NCBI RefSeq assembly: GCF_000760695.4
Contig: NZ_JHEG04000001.1
Coordinates: forward strand, 7,849,123 to 7,913,122
Direction: 5' to 3'
Length of the DNA stretch: 64,000 nt
Origin: Tolypothrix bouteillei VB521301
GTDB taxonomy: Bacteria > Cyanobacteriota > Cyanobacteriia > Cyanobacteriales > Nostocaceae
Position 1 is the first letter of the stretch. Each line of letters starts with the position of its first letter. Both the position numbers and the translations under genes were made by a program. Below, in pieces: positions 50,352 to 59,935 of this stretch. Below the pieces are notes generated by a model that had not been told where the DNA came from, did not search any database, and saw nothing but the letters and a program-made list of their open reading frames with translations.

Positions 50352-51365
50352 CTACAGTGGTAATGAGTAACCCATGGCTTTCTTAACCTGTGTAACTGTT
50401 TCGTTGGCAGCAGATTCAGCTTTCTGCTTGCCTTCGCGCAATACGGACTCAAGGTAGCCTTTATCATCAACTATTGCGCGGTACTTATCCTGAATGGGTT
50501 TCAACGCTGCATTGACCACATCCGTAAACAAAGGCTTAAATTGCCCCCAGCCCATATCCCGACATTCAGCCGCAACCTCTTCCTTGGTCTTGCCAGAAAG
50601 CAGCATATACAGCGTTAACAAATTGTTACTTTCAGGACGTTCTGGATTATCAAACTCCAAACCTCGAACTGGATCTGTTTTACACCGCTTAATTTTCTTG
50701 GCAATCTCATCAGGAGAATCTAACAGATTAATCCGGCTCAATTCTGATGGATCGGACTTTGACATTTTCTTTGTACCATCTGTCAAACTCATGACCCTAG
50801 CGCCTTCTTTACGGATTAAGGGTTCTGGTAACTTCAGCACGGGACGATCCGGTTTGGCAAACAAGTGGTTAAATCGGTTGACAATATCCCGTGTCAATTC
50901 CAAATGTTGCTTTTGGTCCTCACCGACTGGAACTTTATCTGTTTGGTAGAGTAAAATATCGGAAGCCATTAACACTGGGTAGTCTAACAAACCCGTATTA
51001 ACGTTTTCTCCCTGCTTCACTGCCTTTTCTTTAAACTGAATCATATCTTCCAGCCAGTTTAGGGGAGTGATACAGTTAAGCAACCAAGTCAGTTCGCTAT
51101 GGGCAGATACGTGAGATTGTATAAAGATAGTAGAGTGGCTTAGATCGATACCACACGCAAGATAGAGAGCTGCGATCGTGTAGCTATCTGATGCCAGGGT
51201 TGCTGGATTGTGCGGTGCTGTGATGGCATGTAAATCTACCACACAAAAGAAATTATCGTACTGGTTTTGGATTTCCACCCAGTTATTGATAGCACCTAAG
51301 TAGTTACCCAAATGTAGATTGCCCGTAGGTTGAACGCCAGAAAAGACTCGTTGCTTGTTGCTCAT
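50352..51365 (-). CDS. trpS: Tryptophan-tRNA ligase
   Basis: Class Ic aminoacyl-tRNA synthetase of 337 residues, normal length for bacterial TrpRS. Landmarks: FSGVQPTGNLHLGNYLGAIN with the HIGH-like HLGN, PVGEDQKQHLELTRDIVNRF for ATP/tryptophan recognition, KKMSKSDPSELSRINLLDSP with KMSKS, and the C-terminal helical anticodon-binding half. Start ATG at 51365. Divergent from the radical SAM gene with an inverted STRR between the two. It may be co-transcribed with metF. Confidence 0.97.
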   Translation of the reverse strand: MSNKQRVFSGVQPTGNLHLGNYLGAINNWVEIQNQYDNFFCVVDLHAITAPHNPATLASDSYTIAALYLACGIDLSHSTIFIQSHVSAHSELTWLLNCITPLNWLEDMIQFKEKAVKQGENVNTGLLDYPVLMASDILLYQTDKVPVGEDQKQHLELTRDIVNRFNHLFAKPDRPVLKLPEPLIRKEGARVMSLTDGTKKMSKSDPSELSRINLLDSPDEIAKKIKRCKTDPVRGLEFDNPERPESNNLLTLYMLLSGKTKEEVAAECRDMGWGQFKPLFTDVVNAALKPIQDKYRAIVDDKGYLESVLREGKQKAESAANETVTQVKKAMGYSLPL

Positions 51366-51450
51366 GAATTTTACTTTAGTTAGTAGTTAGTGGTTAGCGG
51401 TTAGTGGAAGCATAAATAGCAACTAACGACTAACCACTAACAATTAGTTT
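51366..51450. repeat. Inverted TTAGTGGTTAG repeat between divergent genes
   Basis: GTTAGTGGTTAGCGGTTAGT and ACTAACGACTAACCACTAAC are almost perfect reverse complements, separated by about 18 bases. They make a long hairpin in the shared promoter region of trpS and the radical SAM gene. Confidence 0.7.
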
Positions 51451-51539
51451 ACAAAAATAGACAAAACGTAAGCTCTTTTGAAGCAAAGTAGCAGTAACCT
51501 AAAGTTTAAGTATTTTGAACACTCCGAGGTGTGTGCTCT

Positions 51540-53111
51540 ATGAAAGCTTTACTCCTCTGGCCAATAATGCCTAATTCTTTCTGGTCTTACCAGGAAACAC
51601 TCAAGTTGTCAGGTTTACGCACTACAAATCCGCCCTTGGGCTTAATTACAGTAGCTGCATTGTTGCCTGCTGATTGGGAAATTCGGTTGGTAGACCGTAA
51701 TATCCGTCTGGAGACAGATGATGATTGGGCATGGTGCGATCTGGTGATTATCTCTGCAATGATAATCCAAAAACAGGATTTTCAGGAATTGATTCAAAAA
51801 GGAATTGCGTTAGGTAAAAAAGTTGCAGTTGGCGGACCATTCCCCACATCAGTACCGGAATTTGCTCTGGAAGCAGGAGCTAATTATCTTATTTTGGATG
51901 AAGGGGAATGCACTATTCCCATGTTTTTGCAAGCTTTAGCACGGGGAGACGAAGGGGGAATTTTCCGCGCTACAGAAAAACCGGATGTGACGCAAACTCC
52001 CATAGCCCGCTTTGACTTACTGGATTTAAACGCGTACCTAGCCATTACCGTACAGTTTTCACGCGGTTGTCCTTTTCAGTGCGAGTTTTGCGACATCATC
52101 AACTTGTATGGACGTAAGCCCCGTACAAAAACACCAGAACAGATGCTGAGGGAGTTTCAAGTCCTCTACGATCTGGGTTGGCGGCGGTATGTGTTTGTTG
52201 TAGATGACAATTTTATTGGGAACAAACGCAACGCTAAAGTATTTTTGCGATCGCTTATCCCTTGGATGGAACAACACAATTATCCTTTTATCTTGGTCAC
52301 AGAAGCTTCTTTGAACTTGGCAGAAGACGATGAACTCATTGAGTTAATGGTGAAAGCTGGTTTCACTGTTGTATTCATGGGTATTGAAACACCAGATACA
52401 GATAGCCTATTGGGCATTCACAAAGTTCAGAACACGCGTCAAAGTTTAGTTGAGTCATGCCATAAAATTACGCGAGCAGGATTGCAGATCATGTCTGGTT
52501 TCATTATGGGCTTTGACAACGAACGTCCTGGTGCAGGTAAAAGGATTCGGGAGTTTATCGAAGAGACAGGAATTCCCCAAGGACAATTTAGCTTGCTACA
52601 AGCATTGCAAAATACTGCTATGTGGAACCGCTTGCAGCAAGAAGGACGACTGCTGGATGGGTTGGGGACATTTCATCAAGGTGCAATTATGAATTTTGTA
52701 CCAACACGCCCAGTCGAAGAAATTACTGAGGAATACATCGACGCGTTTTGGTCTATTTACGAACCCATGCCCTATCTCAAACGAACTTTCCGTCACATGA
52801 TGATGATGAAGGGCTGGCGTGGAAAAACCAATCGTCCGATAACATGGCCTGAAATCCGCTTATTTGCAGCATTGTGCTGGCGTCAGGGTGTAGTGCGTTC
52901 TACAAGGTTTAGGTATTGGTGGCAATTAATAGCGATCGCTCTTGCCAAACCCCGTCTTATCTATGATTATTTAACAGCTTTAGGTATTGGAGAGCACTTT
53001 TTTACCTACAGACATCAAGTTAAAGCGCAGTTACAGGCGCAGCTAGCTGCATTACGCCGTGCAAAGGAGACACACCAGAAGGAAAAAAGTTATGAGCTAA
53101 AAACGGTTTAG
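51540..53111 (+). CDS. B12-binding radical SAM protein (DUF4070 type)
   Basis: Class B-like radical SAM enzyme of 523 residues from ATG 51540 (a GTG three codons before is also in frame). N-terminal cobalamin-binding-like domain (about 1-150; LGLITVAALLPADWEIRLVD). The [4Fe-4S]-SAM motif C-P-F-Q-C-E-F-C lies in FSRGCPFQCEFCDIINLYGR at about 175-194, giving C-x3-C-x2-C. Later MGIETPDTDSLLGIHKVQN and a C-terminal region of the DUF4070 type follow. Related enzymes methylate unactivated carbons (for example HpnP in 2-methylhopanoid synthesis), but I do not assign this one to a pathway. It ends 4 bases inside the convergent giant kinase gene. Confidence 0.88.
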   Translation: MKALLLWPIMPNSFWSYQETLKLSGLRTTNPPLGLITVAALLPADWEIRLVDRNIRLETDDDWAWCDLVIISAMIIQKQDFQELIQKGIALGKKVAVGGPFPTSVPEFALEAGANYLILDEGECTIPMFLQALARGDEGGIFRATEKPDVTQTPIARFDLLDLNAYLAITVQFSRGCPFQCEFCDIINLYGRKPRTKTPEQMLREFQVLYDLGWRRYVFVVDDNFIGNKRNAKVFLRSLIPWMEQHNYPFILVTEASLNLAEDDELIELMVKAGFTVVFMGIETPDTDSLLGIHKVQNTRQSLVESCHKITRAGLQIMSGFIMGFDNERPGAGKRIREFIEETGIPQGQFSLLQALQNTAMWNRLQQEGRLLDGLGTFHQGAIMNFVPTRPVEEITEEYIDAFWSIYEPMPYLKRTFRHMMMMKGWRGKTNRPITWPEIRLFAALCWRQGVVRSTRFRYWWQLIAIALAKPRLIYDYLTALGIGEHFFTYRHQVKAQLQAQLAALRRAKETHQKEKSYELKTV

Positions 53112-56100
53112 CATGGAAAGTGCTCTGTATTTTTAGCTGATTGACTTGTACTGACTGACATGGGAATTTCAATAAGAAATTCTGTCCCCTTTCCAAGAAC
53201 AGAATTGCAACTCAATTTGCCACCGTGCGTTTCTTCAACAATTTGCCGAGCGATCGCCAATCCCAACCCCGTTCCTTTTCCCACAGCTTTCGTAGTAAAT
53301 AAATGGTCAAATATCTTCTGTCTGACTGATTCACTCATCCCCTTGCCATTATCAGCAATAGCAATTTTAACCAGATTATTTTCTACTAAAGTTGTAACAG
53401 TAATTTGGTTGGGTTGAGCTTTAGTTTCTTCAAGATTCTGTCCGCGATTCGACTCCTCTAATGCATCAATAGCATTAGCTAAAATATTCATAAATACCTG
53501 ATTTAATTGTCCTGGAAAACATTCAATTTGAGGTAAATTACCGTAGTGAGTCACGACTTCAATGGCAGGACGGTATTCGTTAGCTTTGAGACGGTGTTTG
53601 AGAATGAGAAGAGTGCTATCAATGCCTTCATGAATGTAAAACGGTACTTTGTAATCTTTATCGGCACGGGAAAAAGTACGTAAACTGGTGCTGATATTTT
53701 TGAGCCTGTCGCATGCTACAGTCATGGAATCAAGCATTTTGGGCAAGTCTTCTAAGCTATATTCCAAGTCGATTTCTGATTCGTGGTTGAGAATTTCTTC
53801 ACTCTTGTTCGGTAAAGTTTTTTGATAGAGTTTCAAGTGTTCCACAATATCGACGAAGGTAGGTTTAGCTTGTTTGAGACTGGCAAAAATAAAACCTAAA
53901 GGATTATTCATTTCGTGAGCAACACCAGCAACTAAGTTACCCAAAGCAGACATTTTCTCACTTTGGATGATGTGTAATTGTGCTTGTTGCAGGTTTTGTA
54001 AAGCAGTTTCTAGTTGTTGGGCATATTCCTGAGAACGTTCATAAAGTCGAGCATTTTCTAAAGAAATAGCAGCTTGAGAGCAGAGTAAGTTGAGCAGTTC
54101 GACGCGATCGCTTGTGAAAGCTCCCATTGCTAAATTATTTTCTAGATATAAAATGCCCATCAACTTCCCCTGATGCAAAATCGGGCTACATAAGATACTT
54201 TTAGGTTGCTGACGAACAATATAGGAGTCGTCGGCTAAGGTAGGATCTGCTGTCGCATCCACCAGGACAACCGTCTGCTTGTTGTTCTTGACTTTGTAAA
54301 TCAGCTTCAGGGGAATGTCTTGGCTATCTTCAACCGGAAGTTGCTGCAATACGACGGGGTGTGTTTCCCCGTTCATTGAGCCTTTGATTAGCAAGCGGTT
54401 GTCTCGCAAGAGCATTAACACGCATTTATCAGCCCCTGCATTTTCAATGACGATAGAAAGTAACGATGAAAACAGTTTTTCGAGTTCGATTTCACCTGAA
54501 AGAGTCTGGGAAGCTTTGAGAGTAGCTTTTAAATCTAGGATATCTGAGAGATTGTTGCTAGAAGTGCCCGAACTAGTGGATGTAACACTCCCCAAGACAA
54601 AGGTAGTTTCGTTAGTGTAAAGGGGAGAACAAGTTTCCTGTAACAGAATGGGGACAAGCAGTTGGGGATAGCGTTTTTCCAAGTCAGTGACTTTGGCTTT
54701 TGCTTCCCAACGGACATAGCCATAGTAGGCTTGAGTCATATACTCCTGAGCAATGCGATCCTTACCCCATTCCAAGTAAAACTTTGCTGCTAGTTCGTTG
54801 GCAAGTGCTTCAATATGGGTAAAGTGATTTTCTTTGGCTGCGGTAATAGCGCGATCGTAACAGACGATCGCATCTACGTAGTTACCTGAAACTCTCGCCA
54901 TTTCAGCCGCCAGCAACAGTGATTGATGCAAAAAGTTCTCAGGACAGGTTTGCGTCCAGGTTTCTAGAAGTTTTCGCTGCTGCAGCATCACATCCCAGTA
55001 GTGCTGTTGATTCTCTGGTGTTGCTTGAGGATAAAGCGCGGCTAAACTAAGCGGGTAATAAAAGTGGAATAAAATGATGGGAAAAAGACCAAGATTAGAA
55101 GCTAGCGTTTTTTCAGCAATATGAGCGACTTCCAGGGCTTCGGCATAGCGACCATACAAGTACAATAGTTGGATTTTTAAGAAGCAATACCAATTGATAC
55201 CACTTTCAAAATTATTCTTCTGCCAAACATCAAGGCAAACAATGTCCCGCTCTGTACCATTAACTAGGAGATCCGGTTCTTCCAACAAACCTTGCAGGTG
55301 TAAGAGAAATTGCCGCTGTAAGGTAAATCCATGCGACATATTCACATTATTTACTTGTTGCACGTAGCTCAAGTATTTCTCGGTTTCGGCATACACCTCT
55401 GATAGGCGATCGCCTTTCAACAACATCGTCCAAATAATACAGACTACTGCCCAAATGCCAAACCCAATGTCACCCGTTTCATAACTGGCTTGAAGGGTTT
55501 GTTGGTAAACTGTCACGTTTTTAACCAGGGGTCTGTTGTAGGGATTGATTGTATGACCAAAAACGTTATTGGTTTTGGGAATGAACTTGATGCTATTGAA
55601 TTGACGATCGAGCTTTCGTCCCAACCTACCAAACTCATACGCATTTCGATAGTCTCCTTGAATCGCGAGCATCATCCCATACAAGCAGTAAGCACAGCCC
55701 GAACTTTCGGTATTGCCATAGATTAATGAAGTATGAAGCATTAAGAGGATGCTCAAAATTGTAAGCAGTTGTTTGCCACCAACATAAGCAGCTCCCCATA
55801 GATCGGGGAGGATTGACATACATACTTTCTTTGCTGGATCGGTCATCACAGGCAGATCGAATAGATCGGCGGGTTGCACGGTTTCTAGTTTGTCCTGGAT
55901 CTCCTTGAGTGTGGTTTCGATCAGCGCTTGCTGACCTTCATCGGTTGCTGGGATGTTCATTCCCAAAACACTCAAGCCACTCAGTGCAGCCTCATGACTG
56001 GCAGGTAAATTCTCGCCGTGATTGGATCTTAGAGCTAGTTGAAGGCCATAAATCTCTGCTAGATCGAATTTATTTTTGGCATACTGTAATGCTCGCTCGA

Positions 56101-58564
56101 AGAGCCATTCTGCTTTGTCAATGCTCCCTGTGATATATTCGCACTCTGCACATTCCCGATACAACTTAAATGTAAGGTCGTAAGCAGTTTCCCAACTATC
56201 TTTGGGAAGTATTTCAATCCCGATCGTGCAGTATTTAACTGCTGCTTTATAAGCTGTAGAAACTTTTGCTTTTTTGCCAGCGATCAGATTCAACTGAGCT
56301 AACTCATATCGCTCGGCGATACAATGGATCAAATCGATTCCATTGTTCAACTGATTGGTAATATCAAAAACTTTGAGTTCTACGGTTTCAGGTGCCGTAT
56401 TTTGCAACAGCAATTGCCCAATTTTAAGATGAGTGGCTTGCTGTTGGTCATCGGGAATCAGGGAGTAAGCGGCTTGCTGAACGCGATCGTGCAAAAAGCG
56501 GTAGGTGGGATTCACCGTATTCTCTGCCTCAAACTGTTCCGCACCTTGAAAAAACTTGTAAATCTGACTTGTGGGTAAAACCAAGCCTTCCTGCAAGGCT
56601 TTCCACAATGCTGTCGCTGCATCGGTTGGTGATTCTTCTGAAACAATCGCCAATGTTTCCAGATCGAACTGCGCCCCCACACAAGCAGCTAACTTGAGTA
56701 TCTCTTGAGTGGTTTGTGGCAACTTTTGTAATTGCAGCGCCATAAACTGAACCACATCATCAGTAAGCGAGAGCGATCGCACTGCTATCATATCGCACTG
56801 CCAGTGTCCTATATTGAAGTCATAGACAATGCAGCCTTCATGATGCAAGGCTTTCAGAAACTGCGTGACAAAGAAGGGGTTGCCTTTGGTTTTTTGATAA
56901 ACTAACTCTGTCAGTGGTTGTGCTAAAACTTTTGAACAGCTGAGGGTATCGGCAACCAAATCATTGATGTGAGATTGACTTAACGGAGCTAGGGTGAGAG
57001 TGCTGATAGTTGCTGAGGCTTTCTTTATCTCTTCAAGTGTCAGCATTAGGGGATGAGCGGGAAAGACTTCGTTATCTCGATATGCCCCAATCATTAGCAA
57101 ATAGCCCACTGCATTTTGGCTCATCAACACTTGCACCAAGTTTAGTGAAGCTGAATCTGCCCACTGCAAGTCATCGAGGAACATGACTAACGGATGTTCT
57201 GCTGTGGTGAAGATGGCAATGAATTTCTGAAAGAGCAAGTTGAAGCGGTTCTGTGCAGCACTGCCATTCAGTTCTGGGGCTACGGGTTGTTTGCCAATAA
57301 TCTGTTCGAGTTCGGGGATGACTTCAATGAGGACTTGTCCGTTCTCACCCAAAGTACAGAGGATTTTGTCTTTCCACTGTGCTAGCTGAGTATCATTTTC
57401 ACTCAAGAGTTGTCCCATCAAGTGCCGAAAGGCTTGTACAAAGGCACTGAAGGGAATGTTACGGTTAAACTGGTCGTATTTTCCTTTGATGAAGTAACCG
57501 CGTTGCTGCACAATGGGTTTATGAACTTCGTTGATAACGGCGGTTTTGCCAATCCCGGAAAAGCCCGCAACTAGCATCATTTCTGTTGCACCAAGGCTGA
57601 CTCTTTTAAAGGCTTGGAGCAGACTTGATGCTTCAGTTTCTCGTCCGTAAAGTTTGTCAGGGATAATGAAGCGATCGCAAACATCTCTCCGTGCAATTTC
57701 AAAGTCTTCGACCTTACCGTCAACTTGCAGCTGATGCAAACATTTTTCTAAATCAAACTTCAGTCCTAATGCACTTTGATATCTATCTTCAGCATTCTTT
57801 GCCATCAATTTACTAACAATTTTTGAGAGCACAGATGGAATTTTTGAATTAATTTTATCTACCAAGGGTGCGGTTTTAGCAATATGACAATGCACCAATT
57901 CCATTGCCTCATGTGCTGTAAATGGCAATTTTCCTGTCAGTAATTCGTAGAAAGTAACACCCAAAGAATAAAAATCTGTGCGATAATCTATCCCGCGATT
58001 CATTCTTCCCGTTTGTTCTGGAGAGATATAATTCAGCGTCCCTTCTATTACATTAGGATTGACAAGAGTTTGGGTTTCTCTCGGGAGTAGAGAAGCGATA
58101 CTAAAATCAATTAATTTGACTTGTTTGGTTTCGGGGTTAATTAAAATATTGCTGGGTTTTATATCTTTGTGTATAATGCGCTCTTGATAGAGTAAATTTA
58201 AGGTATGGCATAAGGCGATCGCTACTTGTAAAAATTCCCTTAACGAGAGTGTTACTTCCCCTTCCCTAATCCAGTCTTTTAAAGAAATCGCGCCGTAATC
58301 TTCCATCACCAACCCATAGCTATTTTGATAAGGTTCTAGGTTATAAGTTTGGACAATGAAGGGTGAGTTAAGATTTTTGGCAATGGTATACTGATTGCGA
58401 AATTGTACTAGTTCATTGAAGCTGGGATAAGGATTTTTCAGCAGTTTAATGACTACAGGTAATGAGTCTATCTCTCGATATCCTCGATAAACTAGAGTTC
58501 TCGAACCATTGTAGATTTCTTCAGTTATGTTGTATCCGGGAATTCTTACAAGAGTGTCAGCCAT
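53108..58564 (-). CDS. HstK-type giant kinase: Ser/Thr kinase, AAA ATPase, GAF, histidine kinase
   Basis: A protein of 1818 residues. Order: Ser/Thr kinase-like domain at about 8-275 (K40; HKDIKPSN with H-K-D at 132-134 in place of H-R-D; D-F-S at 153-155 in place of D-F-G); AAA ATPase with Walker A GFSGIGKT at 334-341 and downstream MFLDDLQWAD; a long helical TPR-like region (about 720-1300); GAF at about 1340-1500; HisKA with H1550 in VAGVAHEMNNPLGF; HATPase with ILANAIDAL, DNGKGM and GTGLGLAI. No transmembrane helix. This is the HstK family, which combines two kinase types in heterocystous cyanobacteria. The 3' end overlaps the radical SAM gene by 4 bases. Confidence 0.93.
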   Translation of the reverse strand: MADTLVRIPGYNITEEIYNGSRTLVYRGYREIDSLPVVIKLLKNPYPSFNELVQFRNQYTIAKNLNSPFIVQTYNLEPYQNSYGLVMEDYGAISLKDWIREGEVTLSLREFLQVAIALCHTLNLLYQERIIHKDIKPSNILINPETKQVKLIDFSIASLLPRETQTLVNPNVIEGTLNYISPEQTGRMNRGIDYRTDFYSLGVTFYELLTGKLPFTAHEAMELVHCHIAKTAPLVDKINSKIPSVLSKIVSKLMAKNAEDRYQSALGLKFDLEKCLHQLQVDGKVEDFEIARRDVCDRFIIPDKLYGRETEASSLLQAFKRVSLGATEMMLVAGFSGIGKTAVINEVHKPIVQQRGYFIKGKYDQFNRNIPFSAFVQAFRHLMGQLLSENDTQLAQWKDKILCTLGENGQVLIEVIPELEQIIGKQPVAPELNGSAAQNRFNLLFQKFIAIFTTAEHPLVMFLDDLQWADSASLNLVQVLMSQNAVGYLLMIGAYRDNEVFPAHPLMLTLEEIKKASATISTLTLAPLSQSHINDLVADTLSCSKVLAQPLTELVYQKTKGNPFFVTQFLKALHHEGCIVYDFNIGHWQCDMIAVRSLSLTDDVVQFMALQLQKLPQTTQEILKLAACVGAQFDLETLAIVSEESPTDAATALWKALQEGLVLPTSQIYKFFQGAEQFEAENTVNPTYRFLHDRVQQAAYSLIPDDQQQATHLKIGQLLLQNTAPETVELKVFDITNQLNNGIDLIHCIAERYELAQLNLIAGKKAKVSTAYKAAVKYCTIGIEILPKDSWETAYDLTFKLYRECAECEYITGSIDKAEWLFERALQYAKNKFDLAEIYGLQLALRSNHGENLPASHEAALSGLSVLGMNIPATDEGQQALIETTLKEIQDKLETVQPADLFDLPVMTDPAKKVCMSILPDLWGAAYVGGKQLLTILSILLMLHTSLIYGNTESSGCAYCLYGMMLAIQGDYRNAYEFGRLGRKLDRQFNSIKFIPKTNNVFGHTINPYNRPLVKNVTVYQQTLQASYETGDIGFGIWAVVCIIWTMLLKGDRLSEVYAETEKYLSYVQQVNNVNMSHGFTLQRQFLLHLQGLLEEPDLLVNGTERDIVCLDVWQKNNFESGINWYCFLKIQLLYLYGRYAEALEVAHIAEKTLASNLGLFPIILFHFYYPLSLAALYPQATPENQQHYWDVMLQQRKLLETWTQTCPENFLHQSLLLAAEMARVSGNYVDAIVCYDRAITAAKENHFTHIEALANELAAKFYLEWGKDRIAQEYMTQAYYGYVRWEAKAKVTDLEKRYPQLLVPILLQETCSPLYTNETTFVLGSVTSTSSGTSSNNLSDILDLKATLKASQTLSGEIELEKLFSSLLSIVIENAGADKCVLMLLRDNRLLIKGSMNGETHPVVLQQLPVEDSQDIPLKLIYKVKNNKQTVVLVDATADPTLADDSYIVRQQPKSILCSPILHQGKLMGILYLENNLAMGAFTSDRVELLNLLCSQAAISLENARLYERSQEYAQQLETALQNLQQAQLHIIQSEKMSALGNLVAGVAHEMNNPLGFIFASLKQAKPTFVDIVEHLKLYQKTLPNKSEEILNHESEIDLEYSLEDLPKMLDSMTVACDRLKNISTSLRTFSRADKDYKVPFYIHEGIDSTLLILKHRLKANEYRPAIEVVTHYGNLPQIECFPGQLNQVFMNILANAIDALEESNRGQNLEETKAQPNQITVTTLVENNLVKIAIADNGKGMSESVRQKIFDHLFTTKAVGKGTGLGLAIARQIVEETHGGKLSCNSVLGKGTEFLIEIPMSVSTSQSAKNTEHFPC

Positions 58565-58927
58565 ACTGCTTTATCATGATTTCTGAATTTAGTTTTCCCA
58601 CATTGGTAACATCTGTTTAGTATTAATTGCTAAATTTTGTTAAAGTTCTAGTAATAGTTGCTTGTGGTTGAAGAAGTAGAGCCTGCTTATAGACTGCAAA
58701 ATTACAAAAAAAGGAACAGGGAACGCCTGTAGGAAATCGCGTGGCTGAGAACTTCGATCGCTCTTGGGGATTGCCACAAACTGAATTAGAAAATGATATC
58801 TATCATCTTTAAATAGTTCGACGATCTTGCAGTAGAATTATTATTCTTCTATAACTAAGTACAGCTTTAAAAAACGACTTAAGCGTTAAATTATTTCATT
58901 CGTAGACCCCTCCAAGGAAGATAAGAC
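58565..58927. other. Intergenic region with a decayed gene fragment
   Basis: Divergent region between the giant kinase and the GNAT gene. 58750-58856 holds the PilZ-like pseudogene remnant. The rest is A+T rich; a GGAAG site precedes the GNAT start. Confidence 0.6.
58750..58856 (-). pseudogene. Remnant of a PilZ domain C-terminus (cyclase paralogue)
   Basis: Read on the minus strand, E-E-stop-stop-F-Y-C-K-I-V-E is followed by a segment ending DDRYHFLIQFVAIPKSDR. It aligns with the C-terminus of the CHASE2 cyclase at 59927-62152 (EEKYFYAKVI, then GYHFLIRFTAIPPRAI). Two adjacent stop codons and loss of everything upstream show decay. DNA similarity (ATTTCTAATT/GCAATCCCC region) supports common origin. 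Confidence 0.7.
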
Positions 58928-59458
58928 ATGAACAAAGCTGCGATTAGCTTGGATCTAGAAAAAGTGACGGAAGACCACGCCGAGATGCTGTACTCACATC
59001 TAAGTGACCCTATTTTATATGAATATTTAGAAGATGAGATACCGACTCTCTCGGATTTGAAGCACAAGTTCAAGTTTGCTGCACTGGAAAAATCACCTGA
59101 TAACGATACTATGACTTGGCTCAAGTGGGCGGCGGTACTTCCCCAACGCCAGTTTGTTGGAGTTGTCGAGATAGGTATTTTCGATGACGCTTACGCAGAA
59201 ATTGGTCTCATGACTTTTGCAAACTTTCAGAAACGGGGGTATGCGCCTGCTTACTGCTCAAAAGCGATCGCCCTTGCTCGCGAGCGCTTTGACTTTCCTG
59301 CTCTTTATGCTTCGGTGAACGAGCAAAACTATGGTTGTCGTAAGGTGCTTGAGAATCTTGATTTTGAGCTATATAGCGTTAATAAGACCGCAGAGTTTGT
59401 CAAAGGTAAATTTTCTGATGAACTTATTTACCGTTTGACCTTTTTGAAACCCAACTGA
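58928..59458 (+). CDS. GNAT-family N-acetyltransferase
   Basis: Acetyl-CoA-dependent acetyltransferase of 176 residues in the RimJ/RimL-like group. Landmarks: the N-terminal strand-helix with EDHAEMLYSHLSDPILYEYL; the strand LPQRQFVGVVEIGIFDDAYA; and the acetyl-CoA-binding region AEIGLMTFANFQKRGYAPAY, in which R/Q-x-x-G-x-[GA] appears as QKRGYAP. The end ALYASVNEQNYGCRKVLENL is typical for the family (N-x-x-S/C-x-x-[VL]-x-x-[KN]-x-G-F). The substrate is unknown: ribosomal protein N-termini, antibiotics or amino acids are all possible. Start ATG after GGAAGATAAGAC. Confidence 0.85.
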   Translation: MNKAAISLDLEKVTEDHAEMLYSHLSDPILYEYLEDEIPTLSDLKHKFKFAALEKSPDNDTMTWLKWAAVLPQRQFVGVVEIGIFDDAYAEIGLMTFANFQKRGYAPAYCSKAIALARERFDFPALYASVNEQNYGCRKVLENLDFELYSVNKTAEFVKGKFSDELIYRLTFLKPN

Positions 59459-59589
59459 GCCAGAAGCGATCTCCCGACTGCAACAAATAATCTTTCTTTT
59501 TCAAGATAATGCCATTAAGCCATGTGCTGTCATATAAACGGCGCATAACCGTGATAATACCAGTTCTATATGAAGTTGCGCTTAAAATT

Positions 59590-59935
59590 CCCTCACATTG
59601 GAAATGTGGGGCTATACAAACAAAGCCCGCCTGCGCGGGCTAAATTTTAAGTTTGCTGCACTTCATGCACCCCAATGAATGCACATTGCCCTCAAAACAG
59701 AATTCTAGGGCTATACGAACCAAGTCCCTTCGGGTTCGCCAGTCCCCAGGGCGCGGGAAACCCGCCTTCAGGGCTGGTCTCACCAGTCGCCAGGGCGTGG
59801 GAAACCCCCCTGTAGCGCTGGACTCACCGCCTGCGCGGACTTGATTGAAGCCTGCGTAGCTCCCTCTTTGTTTGTGTAGCCGCGATTTCCAATCGTCGGC
59901 GTTTTTTCTCTCATTGGAATGCTCCTTTATGATGT
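59590..59935. repeat. Composite interspersed repeat
   Basis: Contains GGGGCTATACAAACAAAGCC with a CCCGCCTGCGCGGGC palindrome, the CAGAATTCTAGGGCTATACG module, CCAGTCCCCAGGGCGCGGGA and CCAGTCGCCAGGGCGTGGGA tandem-like units, and then TTTGTTTGTGTAGCCGCG, TTTCCAATCGTCGGCG as at 9355-9395. It fills the space between the GNAT gene and the cyclase. ORFs in it are not genes. Confidence 0.75.

Noticed and set aside
51540..53111. Calling the radical SAM protein HpnP (hopanoid C2 methylase)
   Set aside because: The cluster motif region is similar, but the N-terminal part differs from HpnP as I remember it, and no hopanoid gene is near.
59653..59844. 63-residue frame before the cyclase gene
   Set aside because: It is entirely within the composite interspersed repeat.
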